Virus record (IMG/VR): IMGVR_UViG_3300043783_000025
Location: 1-38,015 of that record
DNA from: a virus
Strand: one strand, 5' to 3'
DNA: 38,015 bases
The notes under the pieces: generated by a model
What the model was told of the DNA's origin: nothing
Databases searched by the model: none
Seen by the model: only the letters and a program-made list of their open reading frames with translations
In this document: one piece after another, positions 7,603 through 15,573 of the stretch
Layout of the letters: each line of letters opens with the position of its first letter
Numbering within the stretch: position 1 is the first letter of the stretch
Made by a program: the position numbers and the translations under genes

Positions 7603-8594
7603 CCATTGGGGTCACGAACGCGCTTAACCTCATTCAGGGCGCACTGCGCCGGATCAACTCTTACCAGTCGGGAGAGCAGATCGCAGCGCCCGACGAGGCT
7701 GACTGCCTCGATACGCTGAACGACTTGCTCGATTCGCTCTCGATCGACAAGCAGTACGTGTTCGGCTCCAACGAGAACATCCTGACGTGGACCGCGCAGA
7801 AACGCCTGTACACGGTAGGGAATCCCATCATGACGCTGCTAGGCTCCGGACCGTTCTCCGGCACGCTGACGAGCGGCTCGCCCACGATCACGGCGATTAC
7901 GAACATACCGGCCAATCTGGTCGCTGGCGCCACCGCGGCCTACACGGTTGGTTCAGGCTCGATCCTGACCGACGTGCAAGGGCTAATTCCTGCGCTCACG
8001 ACGGTCACAGCGATCGGGTCCACGACCGTCACTATGTCGGCCAATGCGACCGCAAATTCCAACAGCGCAGACAGCTTCAGCTACACGGTGCCGGGAGATT
8101 TCCCGATCCCGCGACCGCTGCGGATCACGCACGGGTTCACGCGCTTTAACGCGCTCGATTTCACGCTGGACGTTGCCTACACGGAATCGCAATACACGGA
8201 ATTGCTGTACAAGGCGCAGCCTGGGCCGTGGCCGACGGTCGCCTGGTACAACAACCAGTTTCCGTACGGACTGCTCAACGCATACCAGACGCCAGGGAAT
8301 AACGCCGAGCTGCATCTTTTCACCGATACGATCCTGTCGAACCTGACGTTGAATCAGGTTCTCGTCATGCCGCAGGGCTATTCCAGAATGCTCAAGTGGC
8401 TGCTGGCGAAAGAATTGTGCGCCGAATATGGCTTCCCGCTTTCGGAGGCGATCAAGACCAATGCTCAAGAGGCGTTGAGCTTTGTCAAGGCGCTCAACGC
8501 GAAGCCGGCGAATGTCGCTCGCTATGATCGCGAGCTGGTAAGAGGGAACCGCGTTGACGGAGGTTGGGTTCTTAGCGGCGGCTACCAACGATAG
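7599..8594 (+). CDS. Head-to-tail connector, P22 gp4-like, with insertion
   Basis: A 331-residue protein whose first 70 residues (a helical NALNLIQGALRRIN segment, then DEADCLDTLNDLLDSLSID) and last 165 residues look like the tail accessory factor gp4 family, which sits under the portal. P22 gp4 is 166 residues. The extra length comes largely from residues about 75-165, a Thr/Ser/Gly-rich beta-like insertion between YTVG and GDFPIPRPLRI. The gene lies upstream of the gp10-like gene as in P22, though here two fibre-like genes separate them. Confidence 0.75.
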   Translation: MTIGVTNALNLIQGALRRINSYQSGEQIAAPDEADCLDTLNDLLDSLSIDKQYVFGSNENILTWTAQKRLYTVGNPIMTLLGSGPFSGTLTSGSPTITAITNIPANLVAGATAAYTVGSGSILTDVQGLIPALTTVTAIGSTTVTMSANATANSNSADSFSYTVPGDFPIPRPLRITHGFTRFNALDFTLDVAYTESQYTELLYKAQPGPWPTVAWYNNQFPYGLLNAYQTPGNNAELHLFTDTILSNLTLNQVLVMPQGYSRMLKWLLAKELCAEYGFPLSEAIKTNAQEALSFVKALNAKPANVARYDRELVRGNRVDGGWVLSGGYQR

Positions 8595-8609
8595 ATACCG
8601 GAGACTGAA

Positions 8610-9224
8610 ATGGCATACCCGAACCCGAACGTAAGCAGCGGCTCGACTCCTGGGCCTGCGAGCGAGACGCCATCGACTCCAATACCGATTCTCGCCACGT
8701 TCAACGCCGATGGGACGCTGGCTCAGGCATACGGAGCAGGCGGCATCGCGATAGCGTTCCCACAAAATCCGATGACCACGGCCGGCGACATCATCATCGG
8801 CGGCACGGCCGGAGCGGAACAGCGTCTTGGCATCGGTACGACAAACTACGTCTTGACCGTCGTCGCCGGTCTTCCTGCATGGGCAGCGGCTTCCGGTGGT
8901 TCTGGTCCGACCGTGAACGCGCAGACCGGCACGACTTACACGCTCGCCTTGACCGACGCGCCGGCCTCGTCGGCGAATCAGGGCATCGTGACCATGAACA
9001 ACGGATCGGCCAACACATTGACGATTCCGGCTAATGGAACAGTGGCATTCCCAGTCGGGACGGTGGTACAAGTCGTGCAGCTTGGAGCGGGACAGACCAC
9101 CATCGCCATCACGACAGACACGCTCTTGAATGCAAGTTCGGTAACAGCTCGGGCGCAGAATTCAACTCTGACGCTGACGAAAGTTGCAACCACTACCTGG
9201 GTTCTCAGCGGGGACAACACGTGA
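8610..9224 (+). CDS. Tail fibre-like protein with beta-rich C-terminal domain
   Basis: A 204-residue protein. The first 95 residues are Gly/Ala/Pro-rich and include MTTAGDIIIGGTAG, a motif seen in phage fibre shafts. Residues about 103-204 form a compact beta domain beginning TGTTYTLALTDA and continuing MNNGSANTLTIPANGTVAFPVGT and VVQLGAGQTTIA; this module is common at the ends of phage fibres and tail proteins. It precedes a lectin-like protein, and its stop overlaps that start (GTGA). Receptor contact is inferred. Confidence 0.65.
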   Translation: MAYPNPNVSSGSTPGPASETPSTPIPILATFNADGTLAQAYGAGGIAIAFPQNPMTTAGDIIIGGTAGAEQRLGIGTTNYVLTVVAGLPAWAAASGGSGPTVNAQTGTTYTLALTDAPASSANQGIVTMNNGSANTLTIPANGTVAFPVGTVVQVVQLGAGQTTIAITTDTLLNASSVTARAQNSTLTLTKVATTTWVLSGDNT

Positions 9225-10120
9225 TCCCAGCGGTTGCCAAGCATCGAGGCGGGCTCGTCCTCGATTCATTATCGATCAGCGCGAGCGCCGCTTGGGGTCT
9301 GCGAAAGCTGCGTTCCGCCTATGCCGGCAACTGCATCCAAGTTCGGCGTAGCTCGGACAATACGACGCTGAACATTGGATTCGTCAATAATGCATTGGAT
9401 ACAGCCTCGCTCGCGACGTTCGTCGGCGCCAACAACGGCTTTATCACGACGTGGTACGACCAGTCCGGCAACGGCTACAACGCCACTCAGGCCACCGCAG
9501 GCAATCAGCCGCAGATTGTCGCATCAGGCACGCTCAAGACGATCGGCACCAATAATAAGCCAGCGATCCTGTGCATCAGCGCGAACAGCACGCAACTCAA
9601 TTTCGCCAATGGGCCAGTCGTAACCGGCACCAATCCGAGCACCCTGGCGGCGGTCGCAGAGCAAACGGTGATCGGAAACTCTAGCTCTACTCCGGGCTGG
9701 CTGTGCTACGGAGATACCGGTACGGGCGCCGGACGCGCTCAACTTTCATTCGGTGTGGTACATGGGAACATTGTACCGACGCCGTTCGCGTATGCGGGTC
9801 ACTCAACCTACGGCTCATTCCACGATTCGGCCAGCACGGTGCAAATCTACAACACCGTGCTCTCCGTCATAGGCACATGGGCAGCCACGCCGCTGGTGGC
9901 TACCTACATCAATGGGGTATTGAACGACAGCGCGCCGGGATCTAATCCTGGGCAGGCGTTCAGCACCACGACGGTGTCGCCCTCGAATCAGATTGGCTGC
10001 ATCGCAGGATCTGTTTTTTGGGACGGCCTGCTGCCGGAGGCGATGCTGTTTTCCTCCGTAATGGGGTCAACTGACATGGCGACGCTCGTTGCTAATCAGC
10101 GCAGTTATGTGGGATTTTGA
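9221..10120 (+). CDS. Tail-associated arabinofuranosidase-B/LamG-like protein
   Basis: A 299-residue protein starting at GTG. The segment from about residue 23 (AAWGLRKLRSAYAGN, QVRRSSDN, then TTWYDQSGNGYNATQ) matches the pattern of the concanavalin-like arabinofuranosidase B catalytic domain found in many phage structural proteins. In phages this fold probably serves for carbohydrate binding, and hydrolase activity is uncertain. The remainder reads as a LamG-type beta sandwich. It lies between a fibre protein and the tail hub, so it is probably a virion receptor or polysaccharide-binding component. Confidence 0.65.
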   Translation: MIPAVAKHRGGLVLDSLSISASAAWGLRKLRSAYAGNCIQVRRSSDNTTLNIGFVNNALDTASLATFVGANNGFITTWYDQSGNGYNATQATAGNQPQIVASGTLKTIGTNNKPAILCISANSTQLNFANGPVVTGTNPSTLAAVAEQTVIGNSSSTPGWLCYGDTGTGAGRAQLSFGVVHGNIVPTPFAYAGHSTYGSFHDSASTVQIYNTVLSVIGTWAATPLVATYINGVLNDSAPGSNPGQAFSTTTVSPSNQIGCIAGSVFWDGLLPEAMLFSSVMGSTDMATLVANQRSYVGF

Positions 10121-10123
10121 CGG

Positions 10124-12610
10124 ATGGCTGGCGAGTCTGCCCCGCTTCAAATCTTCGGAGACTTCGGATTCGTCGGAGGAGAGGATACCGCGCCGAATCC
10201 TTTGCAGAACAATCAGACCTGCATCAACTGGTATGCCGAGGTCGATAAGCAAAACGCGAAGGAAGTCGTGGGGCTGCTGGGCTGTCCGGGACTCGTGCAG
10301 CTTGTCGCTGCGCCTGGAGGGGGCAGTCCGGGTGGCCCTATTTCTGTCATCATTGATGCGCATCCGCTTGTCAAGATATGGGAGAACGACGCAACCGGCT
10401 TCCCGTTTCAAACTCTCGGCGTTAATGGACCCTATCCGATCGCGACCGCCTTTACGGGCGGGACAGTGCGCGTCAACGGCTGGAACAGCGGCTCCAGCAC
10501 ATTGCTGCCCACCACCTACCGGTTGAGTCTTGCCAACGGCTCGGTACTTCCGACCGACATACCGAATACGGTGGAATCACTGCTGCGGCCGGGAGGGTCA
10601 GGATTCCTGGACCCGGGCAGCAACGTGATGGGCCAGGTGATGCAGCAGGCCCAGGGGCTGGGCGGGATATACGGCCACTTGCCGGGCGGAAGCTTCGGTA
10701 CCGGCAATCAGATCGTGAGTCACCAGAGCAACGTGGGCAACGCGCAGCTTTACGGATTCAAGTTCACTGGCGGCAGCGGTGGCACTATCAATTCCGACGT
10801 GCTGGCGGCGCTGACGGCGCCGGGCGCGGGCAACTGGTACCTGGAGGCGCATTTCCCGTGCGCGGATATGGCTCATCTGTGGGTCATCACGTCCGACAAT
10901 TCCACCAACCGCTGGGCGCATTTGTGCTCGGTGGATCCGCTCGGCGTAACGGTTGAGATGGCGCGGTACTCGTTCGCGAGCGTGAGCGATTGCGACACGT
11001 ACCTGAACGCAGCGCGCACCTGGTGGGCGAGTCCGGGCTTTGTAGGCGGCACACCGCCGGCCGGCATGGGGGAATCCGACCTGGTGCATTTCTGGGCTGT
11101 GGGCACGAACGTGGCCCGCTTCGCCATCGTGAGCAACGTCGCAACACTGCTCGGGCATATTGTTGCCATCAGCGGGGTACCGGCAGGCGGCACGCTGTGG
11201 GCCGATAACGGCTCGGCGGTCCAAGTGTCGGCCCAGGCCGCGGCATGCTGGAGCATCGGCGGCACGACTATCCAGCAGTGGCCGCCGCCATCTGCGGTGA
11301 CCAATCTGCCGGTGCGTGGACTGTGGGAGCTCCCGAACGATCAGACCGCGCTTGCGGTGATTGGCAATACCTGCTATCTGGTGACGGTCGCGACGCCAGC
11401 AACTGCCACGTCTTTTGCGACGCTGGCTTTGACCTCGGTAGGTACGCTGCTCACGAACATCGGGCAGGTCAGAATCCGCGACAACAACATCGGCGGGTAC
11501 GCGGTGATTGTCGATGGTGCGTATGGATACCTCTACAACATCGCCACGCGCGCGTTTTCGCAGATCACCGATCCGGCCTTTCTCGGAGCCGATACGGTCG
11601 CCTTCATCGATGGCTGGTGGATCTTCAATCAGCCAGGCACGCAGACCTTCTACACGAACGGCGTGCAGTACGGGATCACATTCAACGGGACCAACTTTGC
11701 GCTCAAGGACAGCTCGGCCGACAATCTGGTCGCGGTCATGGAGAACAAGGAGCAGCTCTGGCTGATCGGCGACAAGACGACCGAGATCTGGTACGACGCG
11801 GGCGGCCAATATTTCGCGTTCCAGAGATTGGTCGGCACGCCGATTCAGGCCGGCTGCAAGGCGAAGTATTCGGTTGCGCGGTTCGGCACTGAAGGTTTGA
11901 TCTGGTTCGGCCGATCCGAGCGCGGCGAAAACGTGATCCTTCTGTCGAGCGGGTTTGCCGTCAACGTGGTATCAACGCCGGCTTTCAGCACAGAGGTCGC
12001 GCAGTATCCAATCACCTCGGATGCGATCGCCTACACCTACCAGGAGGACACGCACGAGTTCTACGTGCTCACCTTCCCGACGGCGGACGTAACCTGGTGC
12101 TACGACTCGCAATCGCAACTACTGCACAAGCGCCCATCCTACGATCCGTACCTGCAAAAGTTTCATCGGCACCGATCGAATGCGTTCATGAATTTCCAGG
12201 GCATGCGTATCGTTGGGGACTATCAGTGCGGCTCGATCTATCAACTCACGCGCAATGCCTTCACCGATTCCGGCTGGCCGATTCTTGCCAAGCGCCGCTC
12301 GCCGCACATCTGGGATAAAGGGCAGCGCGGGCGCGTCTTCATGGCGAGCCTGCAGCTCGACTTCCTGCCGGGCGTGGGCAACGCGAGCGGCCTGGGTTCG
12401 AATCCGCAGGCGAGCATTGCGATATCGCGCGATGGCGGGAAGACCTTCGGGCAGCGCTGGTCCGCCCCCATCGGGCAGATCGGCCAGTACAAGACGCGCA
12501 CGATGTGGCGCAAACTCGCGTTCGGGCGCGACAACGTGGTGGATCTTGAAGTGATCGATCCGGTCAAGCGCGATCTGATCGGCGTGACGTTGCGGGCGTT
12601 CAGCGCATGA
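10124..12610 (+). CDS. Tail hub / packaged-DNA stabilisation protein, P22 gp10-like, enlarged
   Basis: An 828-residue relative of P22 gp10 (472 aa), which closes the head after packaging. Family landmarks are the N-terminal NQTCINWYAEV and LLGCPGLVQL, a later PVRGLWELPNDQTALAVIGNTCYLV, and the propeller-like repeats through ENKEQLWLIGDKTTEIWYDAGG and GLIWFGRSERGENVILL. Between about residues 68 and 392 lies an insertion of roughly 325 residues rich in Gly, Ser and aromatics, which accounts for most of the size difference. The insertion could project from the tail hub as an added binding module. Confidence 0.85.
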   Translation: MAGESAPLQIFGDFGFVGGEDTAPNPLQNNQTCINWYAEVDKQNAKEVVGLLGCPGLVQLVAAPGGGSPGGPISVIIDAHPLVKIWENDATGFPFQTLGVNGPYPIATAFTGGTVRVNGWNSGSSTLLPTTYRLSLANGSVLPTDIPNTVESLLRPGGSGFLDPGSNVMGQVMQQAQGLGGIYGHLPGGSFGTGNQIVSHQSNVGNAQLYGFKFTGGSGGTINSDVLAALTAPGAGNWYLEAHFPCADMAHLWVITSDNSTNRWAHLCSVDPLGVTVEMARYSFASVSDCDTYLNAARTWWASPGFVGGTPPAGMGESDLVHFWAVGTNVARFAIVSNVATLLGHIVAISGVPAGGTLWADNGSAVQVSAQAAACWSIGGTTIQQWPPPSAVTNLPVRGLWELPNDQTALAVIGNTCYLVTVATPATATSFATLALTSVGTLLTNIGQVRIRDNNIGGYAVIVDGAYGYLYNIATRAFSQITDPAFLGADTVAFIDGWWIFNQPGTQTFYTNGVQYGITFNGTNFALKDSSADNLVAVMENKEQLWLIGDKTTEIWYDAGGQYFAFQRLVGTPIQAGCKAKYSVARFGTEGLIWFGRSERGENVILLSSGFAVNVVSTPAFSTEVAQYPITSDAIAYTYQEDTHEFYVLTFPTADVTWCYDSQSQLLHKRPSYDPYLQKFHRHRSNAFMNFQGMRIVGDYQCGSIYQLTRNAFTDSGWPILAKRRSPHIWDKGQRGRVFMASLQLDFLPGVGNASGLGSNPQASIAISRDGGKTFGQRWSAPIGQIGQYKTRTMWRKLAFGRDNVVDLEVIDPVKRDLIGVTLRAFSA

Positions 12611-12867
12611 GCCTCTTGCCTCAGACCATCCCGCCTCAGACCGAACCGTTCGGAGAGGTGCAGCGTGATGCAGCCGGGAATCCGACCGGGAAAATGATCA
12701 TAGGGATCAACTGGTACCTGTTCCTGTACAACATCGGCAAGCAGACATTGAGTGGGCCCGGTACGCCGATCATCGTGCCGCCGGCTGTGTTCCTGTCGAT
12801 TCCAGAGGATGACACCGTGCCGCCGAATCCGGTGACTCCGAACACGCTCATCTGGCTGGATGTCTGA
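12607..12867 (+). CDS. Small conserved virion-like protein, 86 aa
   Basis: The ATG overlaps the stop of the gp10-like gene (ATGA) and its stop overlaps the next ATG (TGATG). The protein has a proline-rich start (PQTIPPQTEPFGEVQ), a central INWYLFLYNIG segment and a proline-rich C-terminal half. No catalytic motif or signal peptide is visible. Small proteins of this pattern often follow gp10-like hub genes in podoviruses; a minor structural role is inferred. Confidence 0.6.
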   Translation: MSLLPQTIPPQTEPFGEVQRDAAGNPTGKMIIGINWYLFLYNIGKQTLSGPGTPIIVPPAVFLSIPEDDTVPPNPVTPNTLIWLDV

Positions 12868-13196
12868 TGGCCGCCTTTCAGATCGTCACGCCCACCAAGC
12901 TCGCGCAGGGCGCGGTCGGCCTGGCGCAGACCGTGATCTACACGGTTCCGACCAACATGGTCGCGTATCTGAAAGACATCGACATTTCGAACACCGGCAC
13001 CGCGCCCATATCGGTGACCGTATGGGCCGGCGTTGGCCTGAGCGCATCGACACAGTTAATCCCTGGCTCATCGATTCCAGCGACGAGCATCTTTCAGTGG
13101 ACCGGCACGCAGATCCTCAATGCAGGCGATACGATCGCGGCGCAGGCCAGCGCGGCGGGATGCAACATTTTCGTGAGCGGAGCGCAGGCGGTCTGA
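12867..13196 (+). CDS. Small virion-like beta protein, family C copy 1
   Basis: A 109-residue protein related to the 14058 protein. Shared features are an N-terminal P-x-[KQ]L segment, then VIYTVPT or AIYTAPT, a [IF]-x-NT strand about 20 residues on, the PGSSIPA or ARTIAPG turn, and a late QILNAGDTI or QVLPAGHQI hairpin. The pattern suggests a jelly-roll or Ig-like beta sandwich. It probably belongs to the virion. No signal or membrane segments. Confidence 0.6.
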   Translation: MAAFQIVTPTKLAQGAVGLAQTVIYTVPTNMVAYLKDIDISNTGTAPISVTVWAGVGLSASTQLIPGSSIPATSIFQWTGTQILNAGDTIAAQASAAGCNIFVSGAQAV

Positions 13197-13197
13197 C

Positions 13198-13416
13198 ATG
13201 CCGATCACCATTTTCCCGCCGATCCAATCTGCCGCCACGCCAGTGCTGCCGCCGAACGCCGCGCAGGAAATGAACGGGCAGCTTCAGAAGATCGCCGATC
13301 TGATGGCGGCGTCGCTGCATGAACTCAAGGTGATCAGCACGTCGATTGCGCTATTGAACGATCCAGAGATAGATCCGGAAGATATTCGCGCGGACGAGAA
13401 TCTCTCAACCCAGTGA
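13198..13416 (+). CDS. Hypothetical protein, 72 aa
   Basis: A short protein with a proline-rich start and a helical middle (residues about 22-58, EMNGQLQKIADLMAASLHELKVISTSIALL) that could form a coiled coil. The last 15 residues are acidic. It begins two bases after the preceding stop and lies in the virion gene run. A trimeric or dimeric linker role would fit the helix but is speculation. Confidence 0.5.
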   Translation: MPITIFPPIQSAATPVLPPNAAQEMNGQLQKIADLMAASLHELKVISTSIALLNDPEIDPEDIRADENLSTQ

Positions 13417-13425
13417 GGAGATGAC

Positions 13426-14061
13426 ATGCTAGTTCAAGGTCAAACAGTTGTAGCCCTCACAAAAGCGCGACTGACCGGTACACAGAACGCCCTTCAGTTG
13501 TGGTTGGGCGAATTCGGCGTCTCCGAGGTCATGCCGCGCTATTCGGCGATGGCGAAATCCGGATTCGTCTACACGGCACGGGGCGCATTGCAGACGCTAT
13601 CGGCGGCCGGAACCGCCATGACTGGGCTGGTTGTTTGGAATTCGAGCAGCTCAAGTGGCATCAATGGCGTTGATCTGCACCTTCTGAAAGTGTCCGGCAA
13701 TGTGGCCGTCACATCGGCCAGCCTGACTGGGATCGCGCTGGCGCGCGGCATCGCGCAATCGACGGCCCCGACAAGCATTACCGCAGCCTCATCCTATGGC
13801 AACAATTATTTCGGAGGCGCGGCCGGTGCGGGCATCGCGTACACCGTGGCGACCGTTGCGGTGGCCCCGGTGGCGATGTTCGACGTGATGCATAACACGG
13901 CGGCCATCGCGACCACCGGCGAAGATCTTGGCTTCTACGAGGACTTCGAGGGCTCGGTGGTGGTGCCTCCGGGCGGCATCATTACCTTCGTCGCTCTGGG
14001 GGGCGCCTCGGCTGCTTCTGCGGTCAATCTCGGAATGATATGGGCTGAGCTGCCAGTGTGA
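13426..14061 (+). CDS. Virion-like protein, family B copy 2
   Basis: A 211-residue paralogue of the 6756 protein, with a GAGGAG ribosome-binding site. Shared elements are G-x-VVWN near residue 67, the IAQSTAPTSIT segment, and the terminal MIWAEL. It is slightly longer and has an acidic loop with EDLGFYEDFEG around residue 166. The C-terminal VVPPGGIITFVALG hairpin is typical of phage beta-sandwich proteins. Function unknown; probably a minor virion subunit. Confidence 0.6.
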   Translation: MLVQGQTVVALTKARLTGTQNALQLWLGEFGVSEVMPRYSAMAKSGFVYTARGALQTLSAAGTAMTGLVVWNSSSSSGINGVDLHLLKVSGNVAVTSASLTGIALARGIAQSTAPTSITAASSYGNNYFGGAAGAGIAYTVATVAVAPVAMFDVMHNTAAIATTGEDLGFYEDFEGSVVVPPGGIITFVALGGASAASAVNLGMIWAELPV

Positions 14062-14396
14062 CCACCGTACTGCAGGTTCTTCTGGTCGCTCCGGCGCAGC
14101 TTGGCAGCGCCGATGTTGCGATCTATACTGCCCCCACGCAGACTACGGCCAAGGTCGGCCGCGCGGTGTTCACCAACACCACGGCGGGCGCAATTCAGAT
14201 AACTGCCGGGATCACTCCCGGTGGAGCGCTCGGACCGGGAACGATCTTGATTTCAGCCAGAACCATCGCACCGGGCGAGTCCTACGTCTCGCCCGAGCTG
14301 TCCGGTCAGGTCCTGCCGGCAGGGCATCAGATCCACGCCTTTGCCGCCGCAGCTGCGGCGATCACGTTCACTGCATCCGGGCTGCTCATCCAATGA
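14058..14396 (+). CDS. Small virion-like beta protein, family C copy 2
   Basis: A 112-residue paralogue of the 12867 protein that starts at GTG 14058 and is coupled to the preceding gene (GTGA). The shared strand pattern is AIYTAPT, VFTNTTAGAIQI, APGESY and VLPAGHQIHAF. Together with family B copy 2 it forms a second B-like/C-like block downstream of the tail hub. Likely a beta-sandwich virion subunit. Confidence 0.6.
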   Translation: MTTVLQVLLVAPAQLGSADVAIYTAPTQTTAKVGRAVFTNTTAGAIQITAGITPGGALGPGTILISARTIAPGESYVSPELSGQVLPAGHQIHAFAAAAAAITFTASGLLIQ

Positions 14397-14866
14397 GCAA
14401 GATCAGCTTGCGCATGGAGGCGCGCGTGGCGGCCAGGCGCACGAAAGAGCAGCTTGCGCATCTGCAATCCGAGCTTCTGAAACTTCCGCAATACGAGCCG
14501 AAGACCAATCATCATTTCGCCGAGGGCCTGTATGCGCGCACGGTCTGGTCGCCGGCCGGAACGGTGATCGTCGGCAAGGTCCACAAAACCGAGCATTTGT
14601 ATGCGGTCCTGACTGGGCGGGTGCGGGTGACGACGGATCAGGGCGTGCGCGAGCTAGATGCCACGCGTGACGGTCCCCAGGTTCTGACTTGTCCGGTCGG
14701 CACTCAGCGCGCCGTCTTCGTGATCGAAGATGCTTGGCGTATGAACGTACATCGCAATCCGGACGGTATTCAAGACATCGAAACGCTCGAGCAAATGCTG
14801 GTCGAAGAAGATGAGGCCTCGCCATTTCTACCGGGCAACAAGCTCAAGCAGGAGCTACTGACGTGA
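14393..14866 (+). CDS. Cupin-like protein
   Basis: A 157-residue protein with a basic helical N-terminus (about 1-30) and a cupin/RmlC-like barrel. The barrel runs through EGLYARTVWSPAGTVIVG, HKTEHLYAVLTGRVRVTTDQG and VGTQRAVFVIEDAWRMNVH. H65 and H69-type positions lie in the usual first cupin motif, but the metal set is incomplete. It occupies the place just before the ejection genes, where P22 has gp14. Cupin-fold proteins at this site are common in podoviruses of unknown role; enzymatic activity cannot be judged. Confidence 0.65.
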   Translation: MSKISLRMEARVAARRTKEQLAHLQSELLKLPQYEPKTNHHFAEGLYARTVWSPAGTVIVGKVHKTEHLYAVLTGRVRVTTDQGVRELDATRDGPQVLTCPVGTQRAVFVIEDAWRMNVHRNPDGIQDIETLEQMLVEEDEASPFLPGNKLKQELLT

Positions 14867-15573
14867 GTTTCTGGGTTGCTGGCGCTATGGCGGGCTCTGC
14901 GCTCATCGGCGCCGTCGGCTCTAATATGGCCGCCAATACGCAGGCGGGCGGTCAACAGAAGGCTGCGAACACGCAGCTCGGCATGTTCAACACGATCAAT
15001 GCCCAGGAGCAGCCGTTTATCCAAGCCGGCTACGGCGCGACCTCGCAATTGAACAGCATGCTCGCACCGGGCGGCCAGCTCAATCGAAGCTTCTCTCCGA
15101 CCGACTTCCTGAACAACCTCGACCCCGGCTATCAATTCCAGCTGCAAACTGGAGGCCAGGCAGTGCGCAATGCAGATACGCCGGGGGTCGGGGCTCTGTC
15201 GGGGCCGGCGCTGAAGGATCTGATGTCGTTCAATCAGAACATGGCGGCGACCGGCTATCAGAACGCTTTCAACCGCTTCCAGACACAGAACAATGCGATT
15301 TTCTCGCGGCTCTCCGGTATCGCCGGCTTGGGTCAGAACGCTGCGAGCAATGTCGGGACATCCGGCACGCAGCTCGGCACCGGGATCGCGCAGGCGCAAG
15401 CTGGCGCTGCCGCATCGACTGCCGGCGGCATCGTTGGCAGTACCAATGCGATCGGCCAGTCAGGCGTTCCATTGGCGTATTTGCTGAGCGGCCAAGGTCA
15501 GACGCCGAGCTACCTGAACACGCCCACGGTTGACTCGTCCGCTTTCGGCGTCGGCGCTGGCGCGGGAGCATAA
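14863..15573 (+). CDS. DNA ejection protein, P22 gp7-like by position and size
   Basis: A 236-residue Ala/Gly/Gln/Asn-rich protein starting at GTG 14863 (P22 gp7 is 229 aa). The N-terminus has a glycine-rich hydrophobic stretch (AGAMAGSALIGAVGSNMAAN). The centre (NNLDPGYQFQLQTGGQAVRN, then SRLSGIAGLGQNAASN) matches a pattern common to podoviral ejection and internal virion proteins. It opens a three-gene block whose sizes parallel P22 gp7, gp20 and gp16. These proteins leave the virion with DNA and help form a trans-envelope channel. Confidence 0.7.
   Translation: MSFWVAGAMAGSALIGAVGSNMAANTQAGGQQKAANTQLGMFNTINAQEQPFIQAGYGATSQLNSMLAPGGQLNRSFSPTDFLNNLDPGYQFQLQTGGQAVRNADTPGVGALSGPALKDLMSFNQNMAATGYQNAFNRFQTQNNAIFSRLSGIAGLGQNAASNVGTSGTQLGTGIAQAQAGAAASTAGGIVGSTNAIGQSGVPLAYLLSGQGQTPSYLNTPTVDSSAFGVGAGAGA

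Noticed and set aside
10598-11809. Leftward 403-codon frame opposite the gp10-like gene
   Set aside because: Antisense shadow with Arg/His-rich composition and no ribosome-binding site; the rightward hub gene explains the region.
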